DNA of 64,000 nucleotides from NCBI RefSeq assembly GCF_900155965.1, contig NZ_FTMG01000013.1:1-64000 (forward strand), given 5' to 3'. The notes beneath the pieces are model-generated. The model made no database searches and had not been told where the DNA came from. It saw only the letters and a list, made by a program, of their open reading frames with translations. A program made the translations under genes and the position numbers. The stretch's first letter is position 1. Each line of letters opens with the position of its first letter. Shown piece after piece: positions 40,779-49,579 of this stretch. The DNA is from Mucilaginibacter lappiensis (GTDB lineage Bacteria > Bacteroidota > Bacteroidia > Sphingobacteriales > Sphingobacteriaceae).

Positions 40779-41573
40779 ATGAAACAGTACCCCAAACTTA
40801 GCCTTTTACTATTTGCCTGTATCGCTATTGGCTATTCGGCTTGTATCAAATCCGCAAACAATAATAACAAAAGCAATCCCAGCACGGTAAGCACCAAGGT
40901 GGTAAGCAGCACTGTTGCGATGAACCTTAAACAGATATTGTATGGCGAATATGGTTCGTTCAATATTGCAGATGGTGCTAATATGCCCGACAATATGGAT
41001 CAAAACCACAAAGGGCGCCTGAAAGTACAATCAACCCACAGTCCGGATTGCGATTTTAAAATAGATACGGCTTTTCAGTTTTCGCTCGATTTAAGCGACA
41101 CCGCCAAGTTCAGCATCTGGAACAAGATCAAGTATAACGTACAATGCACCGGCAGCTCGCTTTCGGGTATCAGTGTATATGATAGTTTGTACGTATCGAT
41201 CACTTCAAATGACTATATCGTACTAACCAAAAGCGGCGAAACACTCAATATGAAGCTATTAACACCAGGCAATAAAGATTCGCAATTGTCCATGACCGGC
41301 TCTATGAATGTTTACACCAATTTACAGGCCAAAGCAACAGCATCAAAAAAAACTATTTCCAGCTATAATTACTCGTTCACCTCGCTTATTATCGACCCAA
41401 CAAAAGAAGGGGATATCATCAGCGGCTCGGCCAGCTTTGCCACCAAGGGCAGCGGTGCCGATGGTACGTGGGATTATAAGGGCACTATTCAGTTTTTGGG
41501 GAATCACCAGGTAAAAATAGTAATCAACGGGTCAACCTATACCTATGACCTTCAAACAGGGCTTGCGGTATAG
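40779..41573 (+). CDS. Lipoprotein of unknown function
   Basis: A 264-residue predicted lipoprotein: MKQYPKLSLLLFACIAIGYS with lipobox GYSAC (Cys22), followed by an Asn/Ser-rich linker (KSANNNNKSNPSTVSTK). The rest is Ser/Thr/Asp-rich strands, with Cys pairs DCDF and VQCTG that could form a disulfide. The end, GTIQFLGNHQVKIVINGSTY, is strand-like. I do not recognise a family. Single gene with its own terminator at 41601-41627; codon use looks ordinary. Confidence 0.7.
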   Translation: MKQYPKLSLLLFACIAIGYSACIKSANNNNKSNPSTVSTKVVSSTVAMNLKQILYGEYGSFNIADGANMPDNMDQNHKGRLKVQSTHSPDCDFKIDTAFQFSLDLSDTAKFSIWNKIKYNVQCTGSSLSGISVYDSLYVSITSNDYIVLTKSGETLNMKLLTPGNKDSQLSMTGSMNVYTNLQAKATASKKTISSYNYSFTSLIIDPTKEGDIISGSASFATKGSGADGTWDYKGTIQFLGNHQVKIVINGSTYTYDLQTGLAV

Positions 41574-41600
41574 TAGATTATCTACCCAATCAAAAGCACA

Positions 41601-41627
41601 AAAAACCCACCTAAAAAGCGGGTTTTT
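41601..41627 (+). terminator. Terminator after the lipoprotein gene
   Basis: AAAAACCC...GGGTTTTT, 8-bp stem plus an inner C-G pair around an A-rich loop, T-run on the plus strand, 28 bases after the stop. Confidence 0.75.
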
Positions 41628-41656
41628 CTATTATATATATTTGAGTTTAATAGATA

Positions 41657-42193
41657 TTAATTCTCTGCGTAAACGGGTTTGGCAATACCGTTATCGTAGG
41701 CTTTCAAGTTTTTCTTCAGCAACTTGCGGGCTACGTGGATGCGGGTTTTTACAGTACCGATCGGGATATCCAGATGATCGGCAATTTCGTGGTATTTGTG
41801 ACCTTCAAAGTACATGGTGAAGGGTACATAATAATCTTCTGGTAAGCGGTCAAGCGCTCTTTTGATATCGTCCATCACAAATTTTGCCTCGCCCTGATTT
41901 TTTGTCGAGCTGTACACCAGGTTTGGAGAAGAGATTTCATCAGACTTGGTAACAAAGGTGCTCATTTTAACAAAACGGCGATAATTGTTGATGAATGTAT
42001 TTTTCATGATGGTATATAACCATCCTTTTAAATTAGTACCCTCTTTAAACTTATTGTAATAAGTTATGGCCTTCAACATTGTATCCTGGACAAGGTCGTT
42101 AGCATCATCTGCGTCATGCGTAAAATGAAGGGCGTAAGACCTTAATGAACTTGCCTGACGTAGTACTAGGGTGTTAAACTCAATCTTTGTCAT
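41657..42193 (-). CDS. ECF-type RNA polymerase sigma factor
   Basis: A 178-residue sigma-70 family factor of ECF size, from ATG 42193 (MTKIEFNTLVLRQASSLRSY); an ATG at 42214 adds seven residues. Region 2 contains HDADDANDLVQDTMLKAITY and GWLYTIMKNTFINNYRRFV; region 4 contains LDRLPEDYYVPFTMYFEGHK, then the helix-turn-helix YHEIADHLDIPIGTVKTRIH. No anti-sigma factor gene adjoins, unlike FecI/FecR-type pairs, so it may be a general envelope- or stress-response ECF. The spacer upstream (42215-42458) is A+T-rich with no gene. Confidence 0.93.
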   Translation of the reverse strand: MTKIEFNTLVLRQASSLRSYALHFTHDADDANDLVQDTMLKAITYYNKFKEGTNLKGWLYTIMKNTFINNYRRFVKMSTFVTKSDEISSPNLVYSSTKNQGEAKFVMDDIKRALDRLPEDYYVPFTMYFEGHKYHEIADHLDIPIGTVKTRIHVARKLLKKNLKAYDNGIAKPVYAEN

Positions 42194-42458
42194 TTTGTTA
42201 AAGTTTTGTATCAACTCTTAGGCAACCTTGATGCCACTTAAAAATTAATTTGGGGACTGCGACAAAGACAAAAGAGAATTTTGACAAAAATTACAAGTGT
42301 GTAAATATTACACTATATAAACAATTAACATACTGAAAAACAACTTATTAATTAGAATACTAAGCCTAAATGAAAAACCAATGAAATTTAATTTCGTAAC
42401 AAGAATGTTATACTATTGACGCAAAACGAAAGCCAAAGTTTAATTAGAATAAAATTAT

Positions 42459-43478
42459 TTAACTAATAATATTCACCTCGCGTTGTAGCATAACGCCAAA
42501 TTTAGTGTACACACTGTCTATGATTTGCGACGAAAAACTGTACACTTCTGCACCCGTAGCACCACCATTGTTCACCAATACCAGTGCCTGATTTTTCCAC
42601 GTACCCGTATTTCCTACCACTTTTCCTTTCCAGCCACACTGTTCAATCAACCAGCCGGCAGCTAATTTGACGAGGCCATCGCCACCCGGATAATTAACCA
42701 CATCCGGAAATTTTGCCTGGAGCACGCCAAACTCTTCCACGCTGATCAATGGATTTTTAAAGAAACTCCCCGCATTACCTATAGTTGATGGATCTGGCAG
42801 TTTAGATACCCTAATATGTGATACTACATCCGACACATCTTTTATAGTTGGCATGGTGATACCCCGGTTAGCCAGTTCCTGCCCTATGGCGCCGTATTGT
42901 GTATTGATATCAGGAGTAAGGGATAATTGAAATTTTACCGACACGATAATGTACAAGCCCCGCAATTCATTTTTAAATACACTTTCGCGATAGCCAAATT
43001 TGCAATCGGCTTTGGTAAATGTTTTAAAAGTACTGGTGGCAATTTCAAAAGCACGGCAGCTTAAAAAGGCATCTTTCAGCTCCACCCCGTAAGCCCCGAT
43101 GTTTTGGATAGGCGATGCACCCACCGAACCGGGAATCAGGCTCAGATTTTCGATACCTGCATATTCACGGGCTACGCAAAACTTTACCAGGTCGTTCCAT
43201 ACCTCGCCGCCACCGGCCTCTACAAAAACATCGTTATGACTGATACGGTGCTCAATACCGCGGATATTCATGCGGATCACCAGCCCTTCAAAATTACTCA
43301 CCAGCAGCAGGTTACTGCCACCGCCCAGCACCAGCCGCTCAATTTGCTGCCATTGCGGATCGGCAAACAGTTCCACCAGTTCGCTCTCATGCGCTATCTC
43401 CACAAAATAACGGGCATAAGCGTCGATACCAAAGGTGTTAAAATTTTTGAGCGATACCTTTTCCTGTATTTGCAGCAT
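42459..43478 (-). CDS. murB: UDP-N-acetylenolpyruvoylglucosamine reductase
   Basis: A 339-residue FAD enzyme, type I (E. coli-like) by length and by the YRESVFK segment. It makes UDP-MurNAc in the cytosol for peptidoglycan. Motifs: NTFGIDAYARYFVEI, VLGGGSNLLL (FAD-binding), NLSLIPGSVGASPIQNIGAY and IGNAGSFFKNPLIS with the catalytic Ser. Start at 43478 directly follows a heptad array (43480-43540) that forms the leader. An ~270-base repeat (43584-43860) lies further upstream. Confidence 0.96.
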   Translation of the reverse strand: MLQIQEKVSLKNFNTFGIDAYARYFVEIAHESELVELFADPQWQQIERLVLGGGSNLLLVSNFEGLVIRMNIRGIEHRISHNDVFVEAGGGEVWNDLVKFCVAREYAGIENLSLIPGSVGASPIQNIGAYGVELKDAFLSCRAFEIATSTFKTFTKADCKFGYRESVFKNELRGLYIIVSVKFQLSLTPDINTQYGAIGQELANRGITMPTIKDVSDVVSHIRVSKLPDPSTIGNAGSFFKNPLISVEEFGVLQAKFPDVVNYPGGDGLVKLAAGWLIEQCGWKGKVVGNTGTWKNQALVLVNNGGATGAEVYSFSSQIIDSVYTKFGVMLQREVNIIS

Positions 43479-43479
43479 A

Positions 43480-43540
43480 TTTTTTGATTTCGGATATCGG
43501 ATGTTCGATGTCGGATTTATTGGGGCGAATTTCGGAATTT
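43480..43540. repeat. Heptad array upstream of murB
   Basis: GATTTCG GATATCG GATGTTC GATGTCG GATTTAT from 43488 on: the 7-base step holds although single bases change. It reaches within a few bases of the murB ATG, as in front of panB and the RluA-type gene. Confidence 0.75.
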
Positions 43541-43583
43541 TATTTTACTCTCACCCCTACGCTAGTGAATCAATAGAGGATGT

Positions 43584-43860
43584 AAAAACTTTTTAAACCT
43601 TAAATTTTAACACTTTTCGACTCAAAAACGGCTAAAAACAGGCCCAAAATCACTCAAAAACCATCGATTTTAACACTTTTTAACAAATTTTAACACGATT
43701 GTGATGCGTTTTTAAAACTTTAAAAAGTATTAAATAATTGACTATCAAATAACTACTTACAAAACACCCTATTTTTTGTCCCTTTTATCCTTTAATAAAA
43801 CGGCCCGGTGTACTGATAAACAGTACACCGGGCCATTCCTTATGGTAAATATACGAAATT
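43584..43860. repeat. Two-copy ~270-base intergenic element, copy 2 (perfect 14-bp hairpin)
   Basis: Similar to 6854-7125 along its whole length. Here the hairpin (43803-43835) is GGCCCGGTGTACTG/CAGTACACCGGGCC around ATAAA. The lower stem is shared with copy 1, while the upper stem has another sequence in each copy and still pairs. Repeated TTTTAACACTTTT words precede it. For azoR on the minus strand the hairpin could also act as a terminator, but no T-run of note follows. The rest of the gap 43541-43900 holds nothing else recognised. Confidence 0.7.
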
Positions 43861-43900
43861 TAACAGGCAATATCAAACCCGGGCGACTGAAGCTTCACGC

Positions 43901-44506
43901 TTAGCTGATACAAATACTTTCGATAGCTTTTTGGAAAGCGGTGTCCTTTAATCCCTGTATAGCCAGACCTTCCACACGGAATGAGGTAATATCACTCAAG
44001 CCAATAAAGCTCAATATAGTTTTCAGGTAAGGTTCTACATGATCGGCTGGGCGCATGGGCCCTTCCGAATAAACAGCACCTGATACCAGGGCCAGGTAAA
44101 CTTTTTTCCCCTCGATCAATCCTTGCTGGTTTCCCTTATCATCATATTTAAAAGTAAGACCAACTCTGATCAAATGATCAATCCATGTTTTCAGGGTAGA
44201 ATGAATACCGAAATTATACATCGGCGCCCCGATAACTAGGATATCCGCCTCTTTAATTTCCTTTATTACTTCATCAGAATGAATAATAGCTTCCAGGTTT
44301 TCGGGGGTTCTGTATTCCGGTGGTGTAAAAAAGGATGTAATATGCGCTTCCTCCAGGTGCGGCAGCGGATTTTCCAGTAAGTTACGTTCTTTAATTACAC
44401 TACCCGGGTAGGTTTGCCTGATTTTTTCAATAATAGCGTTTCCCAGTTGAATGCTTACAGAACTTTGTCCGTTTGCGCTTGATATGATATGAAGTATCTG
44501 TTTCAT
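43901..44506 (-). CDS. azoR: FMN-dependent NADH-azoreductase
   Basis: A 201-residue flavodoxin-like oxidoreductase. SSANGQSSVSIQLGNAII is the phosphate-binding region, DILVIGAPMYNFGIHSTLKT the FMN loop (APMYNFG is diagnostic of AzoR), and ALVSGAVYSEGPMRPADHVE the second flavin loop. It reduces quinones, and azo compounds in vitro, by two-electron transfer. Length matches AzoR. Single gene; a repeat element lies downstream. Confidence 0.93.
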   Translation of the reverse strand: MKQILHIISSANGQSSVSIQLGNAIIEKIRQTYPGSVIKERNLLENPLPHLEEAHITSFFTPPEYRTPENLEAIIHSDEVIKEIKEADILVIGAPMYNFGIHSTLKTWIDHLIRVGLTFKYDDKGNQQGLIEGKKVYLALVSGAVYSEGPMRPADHVEPYLKTILSFIGLSDITSFRVEGLAIQGLKDTAFQKAIESICIS

Positions 44507-44615
44507 TTTAATTTTGGTTTGGTAGGGTTAATACAAAGTCTTTCATCGTTGTTTAATTTGTTGTTTGCCTTGATGACGACTGTAAGTTGGGAATGGGGAC
44601 AAATGCCAAAATAAG

Positions 44616-44696
44616 AGGGTGTCAGCCTAAGCTCCGTCGAAGACTCGTGCGCAGAAGCCTGCCCACCATGGTTCGACGAGCTCACCATAACACCCT
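44616..44696. repeat. AGGGTGT...ACACCCT imperfect palindrome
   Basis: AGGGTGTCAGCCTAAGCTCC GTCGAAG on the left and GTTCGACGAGCTCACCATAA CACCCT on the right; the centre is unpaired. Similar length to the TGTCAT elements but different arms. Confidence 0.55.
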
Positions 44697-44702
44697 AAAA
44701 AT

Positions 44703-44735
44703 AACCCTCCGGACGGATTTATCGCCGGGAGGGTT
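44703..44735 (-). terminator. Terminator after the DMT transporter gene
   Basis: AACCCTCCGG pairs with CCGGGAGGGTT; the minus strand then reads TTATTTTT. It lies 47 bases past the stop of the gene ending at 44782. Confidence 0.78.
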
Positions 44736-44781
44736 AAGATCAAATCCGGTAGTAAATAAGAGATGTGTAGTATCTCTGCTA

Positions 44782-45660
44782 TTACGCGCTCTTCCGTTTG
44801 ATACCCACAATGGCCATAAGCATTGCAATAACTCCTATCCATTGCAGCAAACTTATATGTTCGCCCAGGAAAAACCAGGAGCAGCACATGGCCACCGGGA
44901 ACTCCACCGTCATCAGCACCGAACTTTTAAAATGACCCGTTTTGGGTATCCCCGAAGCAAATAAAAGCGGCGGGATAATGGTACCAAACAAAGCCAGGAA
45001 CATCCCCCATTTCAATAGCTGTATATTAAAATGGTGAACAGCTAATAATTGATGACCCGTAAAGATGATTAATGAAATAGCCGAGCCCATGATCATGACT
45101 GAGCTTTTCATCAAGGAACTGACCGCGTATTTTAACCTGCTATTGATCAATATAAAAACAGCGTAGAACACTGCTGACAATAAGCCATAGCATATACCCA
45201 TTGCGGGCAGATGACTATTCTGCGTACCCTGCACCCCGCTGGCTATAATGGTGGCTATCCAGATGATGCCTATAATGATGAACTGAATGGCCGCTGGCTT
45301 TTTATTAAAAAACAGCCACTCCAGTAATATGCCGATCCAGGTGAACTGCATGAGCAGTACAATGGCCACAGAGGCCGGGATGTATTTTACCGAAAGATAG
45401 TATACATAAGAAGTCATACCGATACAGGCACCGGTAAGCAATAAATAAAGCCACGCTGATACGGGTATCGACATGGCTTCGGGCTTTTTATAATATCCCT
45501 GAATTAATGTTAATGTAGTTAATACGATAAAACCGATGGAAGCCTGGGTAACACTCAGCTCCTCGATGGTGTAGCCGGCCTGGTAAGCCAGTTTTACAAA
45601 AGTAGAAAGTATGCCGTAGCTGCATGCCCCGGCAAATACCATAAACATATATTTGTTCAT
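44782..45660 (-). CDS. EamA-family (DMT) transporter
   Basis: A 292-residue inner-membrane protein from ATG 45660 (MNKYMFMVFAGACSYGILST); an ATG at 45720 would add 20 hydrophobic but unusual residues. Ten predicted TM helices are arranged as two EamA repeats; the first repeat has YGILSTFVKLAYQAGYTIEE. The second repeat includes GTIIPPLLFASGIPKTGHFK and the end is a basic KRKSA tail. Such proteins export amino acids or other metabolites; the substrate is unknown. A 16-codon frame with PPPVVV lies upstream (45778-45825) and may be regulatory. Confidence 0.88.
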   Translation of the reverse strand: MNKYMFMVFAGACSYGILSTFVKLAYQAGYTIEELSVTQASIGFIVLTTLTLIQGYYKKPEAMSIPVSAWLYLLLTGACIGMTSYVYYLSVKYIPASVAIVLLMQFTWIGILLEWLFFNKKPAAIQFIIIGIIWIATIIASGVQGTQNSHLPAMGICYGLLSAVFYAVFILINSRLKYAVSSLMKSSVMIMGSAISLIIFTGHQLLAVHHFNIQLLKWGMFLALFGTIIPPLLFASGIPKTGHFKSSVLMTVEFPVAMCCSWFFLGEHISLLQWIGVIAMLMAIVGIKRKSA

Positions 45661-45777
45661 TGTTGCGGTTGAAATAAGAAAATAGAATGAATGGCTAAAA
45701 AATAAGATAGCACGAAACAACCGCCTGTAGCAGGAATGTATTAAAGCTGTTTTTACAGTAATAACCGGTTGCCTTGC

Positions 45778-45825
45778 TTAAGCAACAACTACTGGTGGAG
45801 GAAGAACTGTTTTGAATTGTAACAT
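45778..45825 (-). CDS. Possible 15-residue leader peptide with Pro and Val runs
   Basis: On the minus strand an ATG at 45825 opens a frame MLQFKTVLPPPVVVA ending in TAA. After it, CAACCG/CGGTTG closes a structure containing two small hairpins (CCTGTAGCAGG, CTGTTTTTACAG), followed by a T-rich stretch (TTATTTTTT) before the DMT transporter ATG at 45660. This resembles a leader peptide with an attenuator: three consecutive Pro codons would slow ribosomes. Nothing else supports translation, and no strong ribosome-binding site is seen. The rest of the gap (45826-45996 and 45661-45777) holds no gene. Confidence 0.25.
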   Translation of the reverse strand: MLQFKTVLPPPVVVA

Positions 45826-45996
45826 GATGATATGATAATTACAGCCGCAATGTAGGTATAATAGTATTTGAAGTCAAGGGATGAATTATTTTGATATAAG
45901 AAATGCCAGTTGCAGAAACCCCGTCCTCCCATTCCCGGGGGAAGGAATCGCACTATGGCCTGAGCTTTTTTAGCTTTCGCAGTCGCTCGACTGGAT

Positions 45997-48009
45997 TTAT
46001 AGTTTATTGCTGTTTGTGTACGTTACACGTGCGGTATCGCCCTTAAAGAAATCAAATTTACAGTCTGTACCATTAACTGTTGCATATAATAATACTGCAT
46101 GACCTTGGGCATCTTTTAATTTATACGTGAACTCTTTAACATGTAAAGTGGAATCTAAAACTCTTTCAGAGACAGAAGCAACAGTGTAGTTCTGTGGCTC
46201 AAACCCTTTCGTCTGCTTGATTCTTACGCCATTGGCCGAGAATTCAATTATTGAGGATATTTCCTTGGGACCATATTGATCATCCTTTCCGGCTTTCGAG
46301 TTGTAAACCCATTTGATGTAATGATTACTGACGAAGTTGCCATTCAGACCTTTACCTATCCTCACCAAATAAAAACGCTCCAGGGTACCCAGCCTTCTGG
46401 TTTTGATGATGAACGGCAAGATTATGTTTTCGCGGGGATAATTATAAAACGCCTGTACTATCCGGAAATTGGTGTGGTTCTTTTCCAGTTCGGCCTTTAA
46501 TCCGTCGTCAATCAGGATAAGGGCCTTACTGTGCGCAGCAGCCTGGGCCATACTCATAAAAGCTACCGGCTGATGGGTGTAAAAATCGAAAGCGTTGGGT
46601 ACGTCAAAAGCGGCTATGATCTCATCGTTAGGATAATGCTGGTTGATGTATTCGGCTGCATGAACATCGCCTTTAAATTTTAATAGCGTGGGGTAAACTA
46701 CGCCCATCAAATAAACATTAACCCATAAACCTATTACAGCGGTTAATAAAACCAAGGCCCTTTGCCGGTTGCCGCTGTTTTTATAAATGTACAGGGTAAT
46801 ACCGGTGAGCAGGATACAAAGCGATACAAATACCGGCCAGCGTTCGGGCTCGAAAACAAAATTGAGCACGGTTACCGCGATGATGAGCAAGGTCACAATG
46901 GTATATTGAGCTATGGTAAAGAATTTACTTTTGTTTTGGATCACCTCCCGGATAGAGCCCGCCGTGATGATGGCGAAAAAAGGGAACAGGATATTGGTAT
47001 AAAAGGGCAGCTGAAATTTGGAGACCGAAAATATCAACAGCATGATTACTGAACCGCTGATGGTGATATACTCGGGCAATTTTACCCCTTTGATCATTTT
47101 ACCAATATGCTTGATCAAAGCGCAATAAAACAACAGCATCCATGGCGCAAAAGCCCATAGCAGCGTATGCAGAAAAAAGAACACGCTCCCGTGACTATTA
47201 CGGATAAAGCTATTGTTATTGAAACGACCGAACTGGCTATCCCACAAAAACCAATGAATACCAGATATACCTGTTTTGCCAAACACCACTTTTTCGGGGT
47301 GTATATCAAACTGTATATATAAGGTATAAATTTCGGGCAGCGTAAAAGTGGCCACCAGTATAAAGGCCAGCAGCCATTTCCAATGGAACAAGCTTTTGAT
47401 ATCTTTTTTAAACAGGTAATCGCCTATAATAGCGCTGCCGATGGGGATGAGCAGGTAAATACCTTTGGTCATGACCGCACAAGCGGCAAACAGGGCGCCT
47501 AGCAAAATATCGGTCCAACCAAAACGCTCTTTGAGTTGATAAAAATGATATATAGCGCCCATCAGCAAACCCATGATATACGGCTCGGCCCGCACGTCGG
47601 TGTTTGACATGAGTACATGCTGCGCGGTAAGTAATATCAGTGTGGCGATCAGCGAGGTTTCCAGATCGTAAAATTTGCGGGCCAGTTTATAGGTATACGC
47701 CACCGACATCAGGAAAAACAGCAGGGCCGGTAATTTATAAGCGATGGTATTGATGCCAAAAATCTTAAAACTGAGTGCAGCCATCCAAAACGGAAAGTGC
47801 GGTTTATCCAGCCAGTCTTTGCCATGATAAATCAGATCGGTAAAATTATTGCTTTGGGCCATGCCCCGTGCAATCACGCTGTACAAACTCGGATCGTCGG
47901 TAAAATAACGGATACCAATACCGGCTATATTCACCAATATGGCCAATGCCAGCACTATGATGTATGGCTTTTTATACGCGGGAGATAAAGTGGTTGCTGA
48001 ACTATTCAC
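45997..48009 (-). CDS. Glycosyltransferase family 39-like (ArnT/PMT_2) membrane protein
   Basis: A 670-residue integral membrane protein with about a dozen TM helices in residues 15-420 and a soluble C-terminal third. The acidic motif after the first TM helix (YFTDDPSLYSVIARGM) and DKPHFPFWMAALSFKIFG are typical of PMT_2/ArnT enzymes, which use polyprenyl-phosphate sugars. The tail (about 430-670) includes EYINQHYPNDEIIAAFDVPN and later KFDFFKGDTARVTYTN, a likely periplasmic acceptor-binding domain. Donor and acceptor cannot be deduced; lipid A, glycan or protein glycosylation are all possible. A second glycosyltransferase lies upstream, 224 bases away, same strand. Confidence 0.85.
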   Translation of the reverse strand: MNSSATTLSPAYKKPYIIVLALAILVNIAGIGIRYFTDDPSLYSVIARGMAQSNNFTDLIYHGKDWLDKPHFPFWMAALSFKIFGINTIAYKLPALLFFLMSVAYTYKLARKFYDLETSLIATLILLTAQHVLMSNTDVRAEPYIMGLLMGAIYHFYQLKERFGWTDILLGALFAACAVMTKGIYLLIPIGSAIIGDYLFKKDIKSLFHWKWLLAFILVATFTLPEIYTLYIQFDIHPEKVVFGKTGISGIHWFLWDSQFGRFNNNSFIRNSHGSVFFFLHTLLWAFAPWMLLFYCALIKHIGKMIKGVKLPEYITISGSVIMLLIFSVSKFQLPFYTNILFPFFAIITAGSIREVIQNKSKFFTIAQYTIVTLLIIAVTVLNFVFEPERWPVFVSLCILLTGITLYIYKNSGNRQRALVLLTAVIGLWVNVYLMGVVYPTLLKFKGDVHAAEYINQHYPNDEIIAAFDVPNAFDFYTHQPVAFMSMAQAAAHSKALILIDDGLKAELEKNHTNFRIVQAFYNYPRENIILPFIIKTRRLGTLERFYLVRIGKGLNGNFVSNHYIKWVYNSKAGKDDQYGPKEISSIIEFSANGVRIKQTKGFEPQNYTVASVSERVLDSTLHVKEFTYKLKDAQGHAVLLYATVNGTDCKFDFFKGDTARVTYTNSNKL

Positions 48010-48118
48010 CGGAGATATTTAGGGTACAAAATAACACATTATAATATTATTACGCTGTTGTGTGATCAAGATTCTTTGAAAATTTGGCCTTTTTCAAATT
48101 TTAAAAAACTTAATATTT

Positions 48119-48199
48119 TTGTCATCCTGAGGCACGAAGGATCTATTAACAAGCTATGAATTGCTGCTAATAGATGCTTCACTGCGTTCAGCATGACAA
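48119..48199. repeat. TTGTCAT...ATGACAA imperfect palindrome, copy 2
   Basis: TTGTCATCCTGAGGCACGAA GGATCTATTA on the left and TAATAGATGCTTCACTGCGT TCAGCATGACAA on the right; lies between two minus-strand glycosyltransferase genes. Confidence 0.75.
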
Positions 48200-48233
48200 A
48201 ATAAGGCACAGGAGATTAAAAATCTGCACTATT

Positions 48234-49214
48234 TTACTCCTTCCAGGGCAGGTATTTGGGCGATGCTTCTTTCAAGGTCGGGCTAACCGGGTTCAGTGTT
48301 TCGCCATTCAACACCTTTTCATAAAGGACCAGATAGCACTGCGCCATTTTTTGAACGGTAAAATGCTCTATGGCATAATCATGGCAATGCTGGTTGTTAA
48401 AAGTATCAACAGATTTTAGTCCGGCTATCAGTTCCTGTTTGCTGTTACTCAGCAGGCCGACCTCGGCGGATACCAGTTCGGGTAATGATCCGTAAGGCGT
48501 GCCGAAAACCGGGCAGCCAAAATAAAGGCTCTCGATAATGGCCAAACCAAAAGGCTCGTGCCATAAAACTGGGAACAATAAAGCTTTGGAAGCATTCAAC
48601 ACTACCGACTTTTGGTTATTATCAACCATGCCTTTAAAGCTTACATTTAAATTGGGCGTAAAACGCAGTCCCATTTTCAGGTTTAAACGCGTGCCGCCCA
48701 ATACTACCAGCTTATTGTGGCTTTGGGTGGCTATATCAATAGCGCCCTTTACATTTTTAACGCGCCAGGCTGCTTTGGCCAAAAAATGAGTATGCGTACG
48801 TTTTTGCTGCAGATTGGGCTTAGGATAATCGTCAGGATCAAGACCGTGGTGTACAAACGTGGTAGAACCATGCCGTGCCGCATGATTGGCCGATACAAAT
48901 ACCGAGTTTTGATCCAGCACTTGTCCAAAGCCCGGGTTGTTATGCACATTAATCAGGTATGGCTTTTTGGTAAAACCACTTACCTGGAAATGAAAATGCA
49001 CCACATCCACATCATCAGGCATCTGCTGGTTCATGTCGACAGCAGGATCATACACCAGTACCTTCGCAAAGGGACAGGCAGAGCCCGCGCTTACCAGGTA
49101 GGTAACCTCATGCCCAAGGCGGTTAAATTCTTTCCCTAACCACCAGATCACTCTTTCGGTACCGCCGTATTTGGCAGCCGGTATCACGGTATTGTTAACT
49201 ATTAATATTTTCAT
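48234..49214 (-). CDS. Glycosyltransferase family 4 protein
   Basis: A 326-residue GT-B enzyme. The N-terminal domain has NTVIPAAKYGGTERVIWWLG (glycine-rich start) and the C-terminal domain has WHEPFGLAIIESLYFGCPVF, the E-x7-E donor-binding motif, followed by GTPYGSLPELVS. It is about 50 residues shorter than many GT4 members but both domains are present. Cytosolic or peripherally membrane-bound; sugar and acceptor unknown. It lies beside the GT39-like gene and may share a glycan pathway, though a palindromic repeat separates them. Confidence 0.88.
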   Translation of the reverse strand: MKILIVNNTVIPAAKYGGTERVIWWLGKEFNRLGHEVTYLVSAGSACPFAKVLVYDPAVDMNQQMPDDVDVVHFHFQVSGFTKKPYLINVHNNPGFGQVLDQNSVFVSANHAARHGSTTFVHHGLDPDDYPKPNLQQKRTHTHFLAKAAWRVKNVKGAIDIATQSHNKLVVLGGTRLNLKMGLRFTPNLNVSFKGMVDNNQKSVVLNASKALLFPVLWHEPFGLAIIESLYFGCPVFGTPYGSLPELVSAEVGLLSNSKQELIAGLKSVDTFNNQHCHDYAIEHFTVQKMAQCYLVLYEKVLNGETLNPVSPTLKEASPKYLPWKE

Positions 49215-49579
49215 GCAGGCGATGAATGTAAGCGCCCGAATTTCGGAATTTTAATTTGGATTGAGTATTTCTGAAATAGATGATCTATTAAACCAACACC
49301 TTGCAACAAATTGATTTTTTTTCAAATATTGACTTTTACAGGCATTGTACATAAAAACAGCTACGCAAACGTTTGATAAATCAATAAAACACATAATTGG
49401 GTCGCTTTTTAAAGAAAAATCACCCAAAAAAATCATACAAACAGCATAAATCACTTAAATAAGATAAATATAACCTCATTTAATTTTACTAATTTTCACA
49501 TTATCAATACAATCTACCAACTTTTTTAATTATTTTAGAAACTTCATTAAGTTCCTAACAATTTAACTAAAAGAAATAA
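49215..49579. other. A+T-rich spacer between GT4 and sugar permease genes, no gene seen
   Basis: 365 bases of divergent spacer. It has one TTTCGGAATTTT heptad-like remnant (about 49241-49258). The 67-codon minus-strand frame at 49251-49454 has no family resemblance and poor composition. The bases before 49580 (ATTTTAGAAACTTCATTAAG) are a probable promoter region, but no consensus box could be fixed. Confidence 0.5.

Noticed and set aside
44587..44964. 125-codon plus-strand frame over the DMT transporter end
   Set aside because: Crosses a palindromic repeat, a terminator and an established minus-strand gene; no family likeness.
49251..49454. 67-codon minus-strand frame in the GT4-permease gap
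   Set aside because: A+T-rich, Cys/Phe-heavy sequence with no motif and no start signal; kept as spacer.
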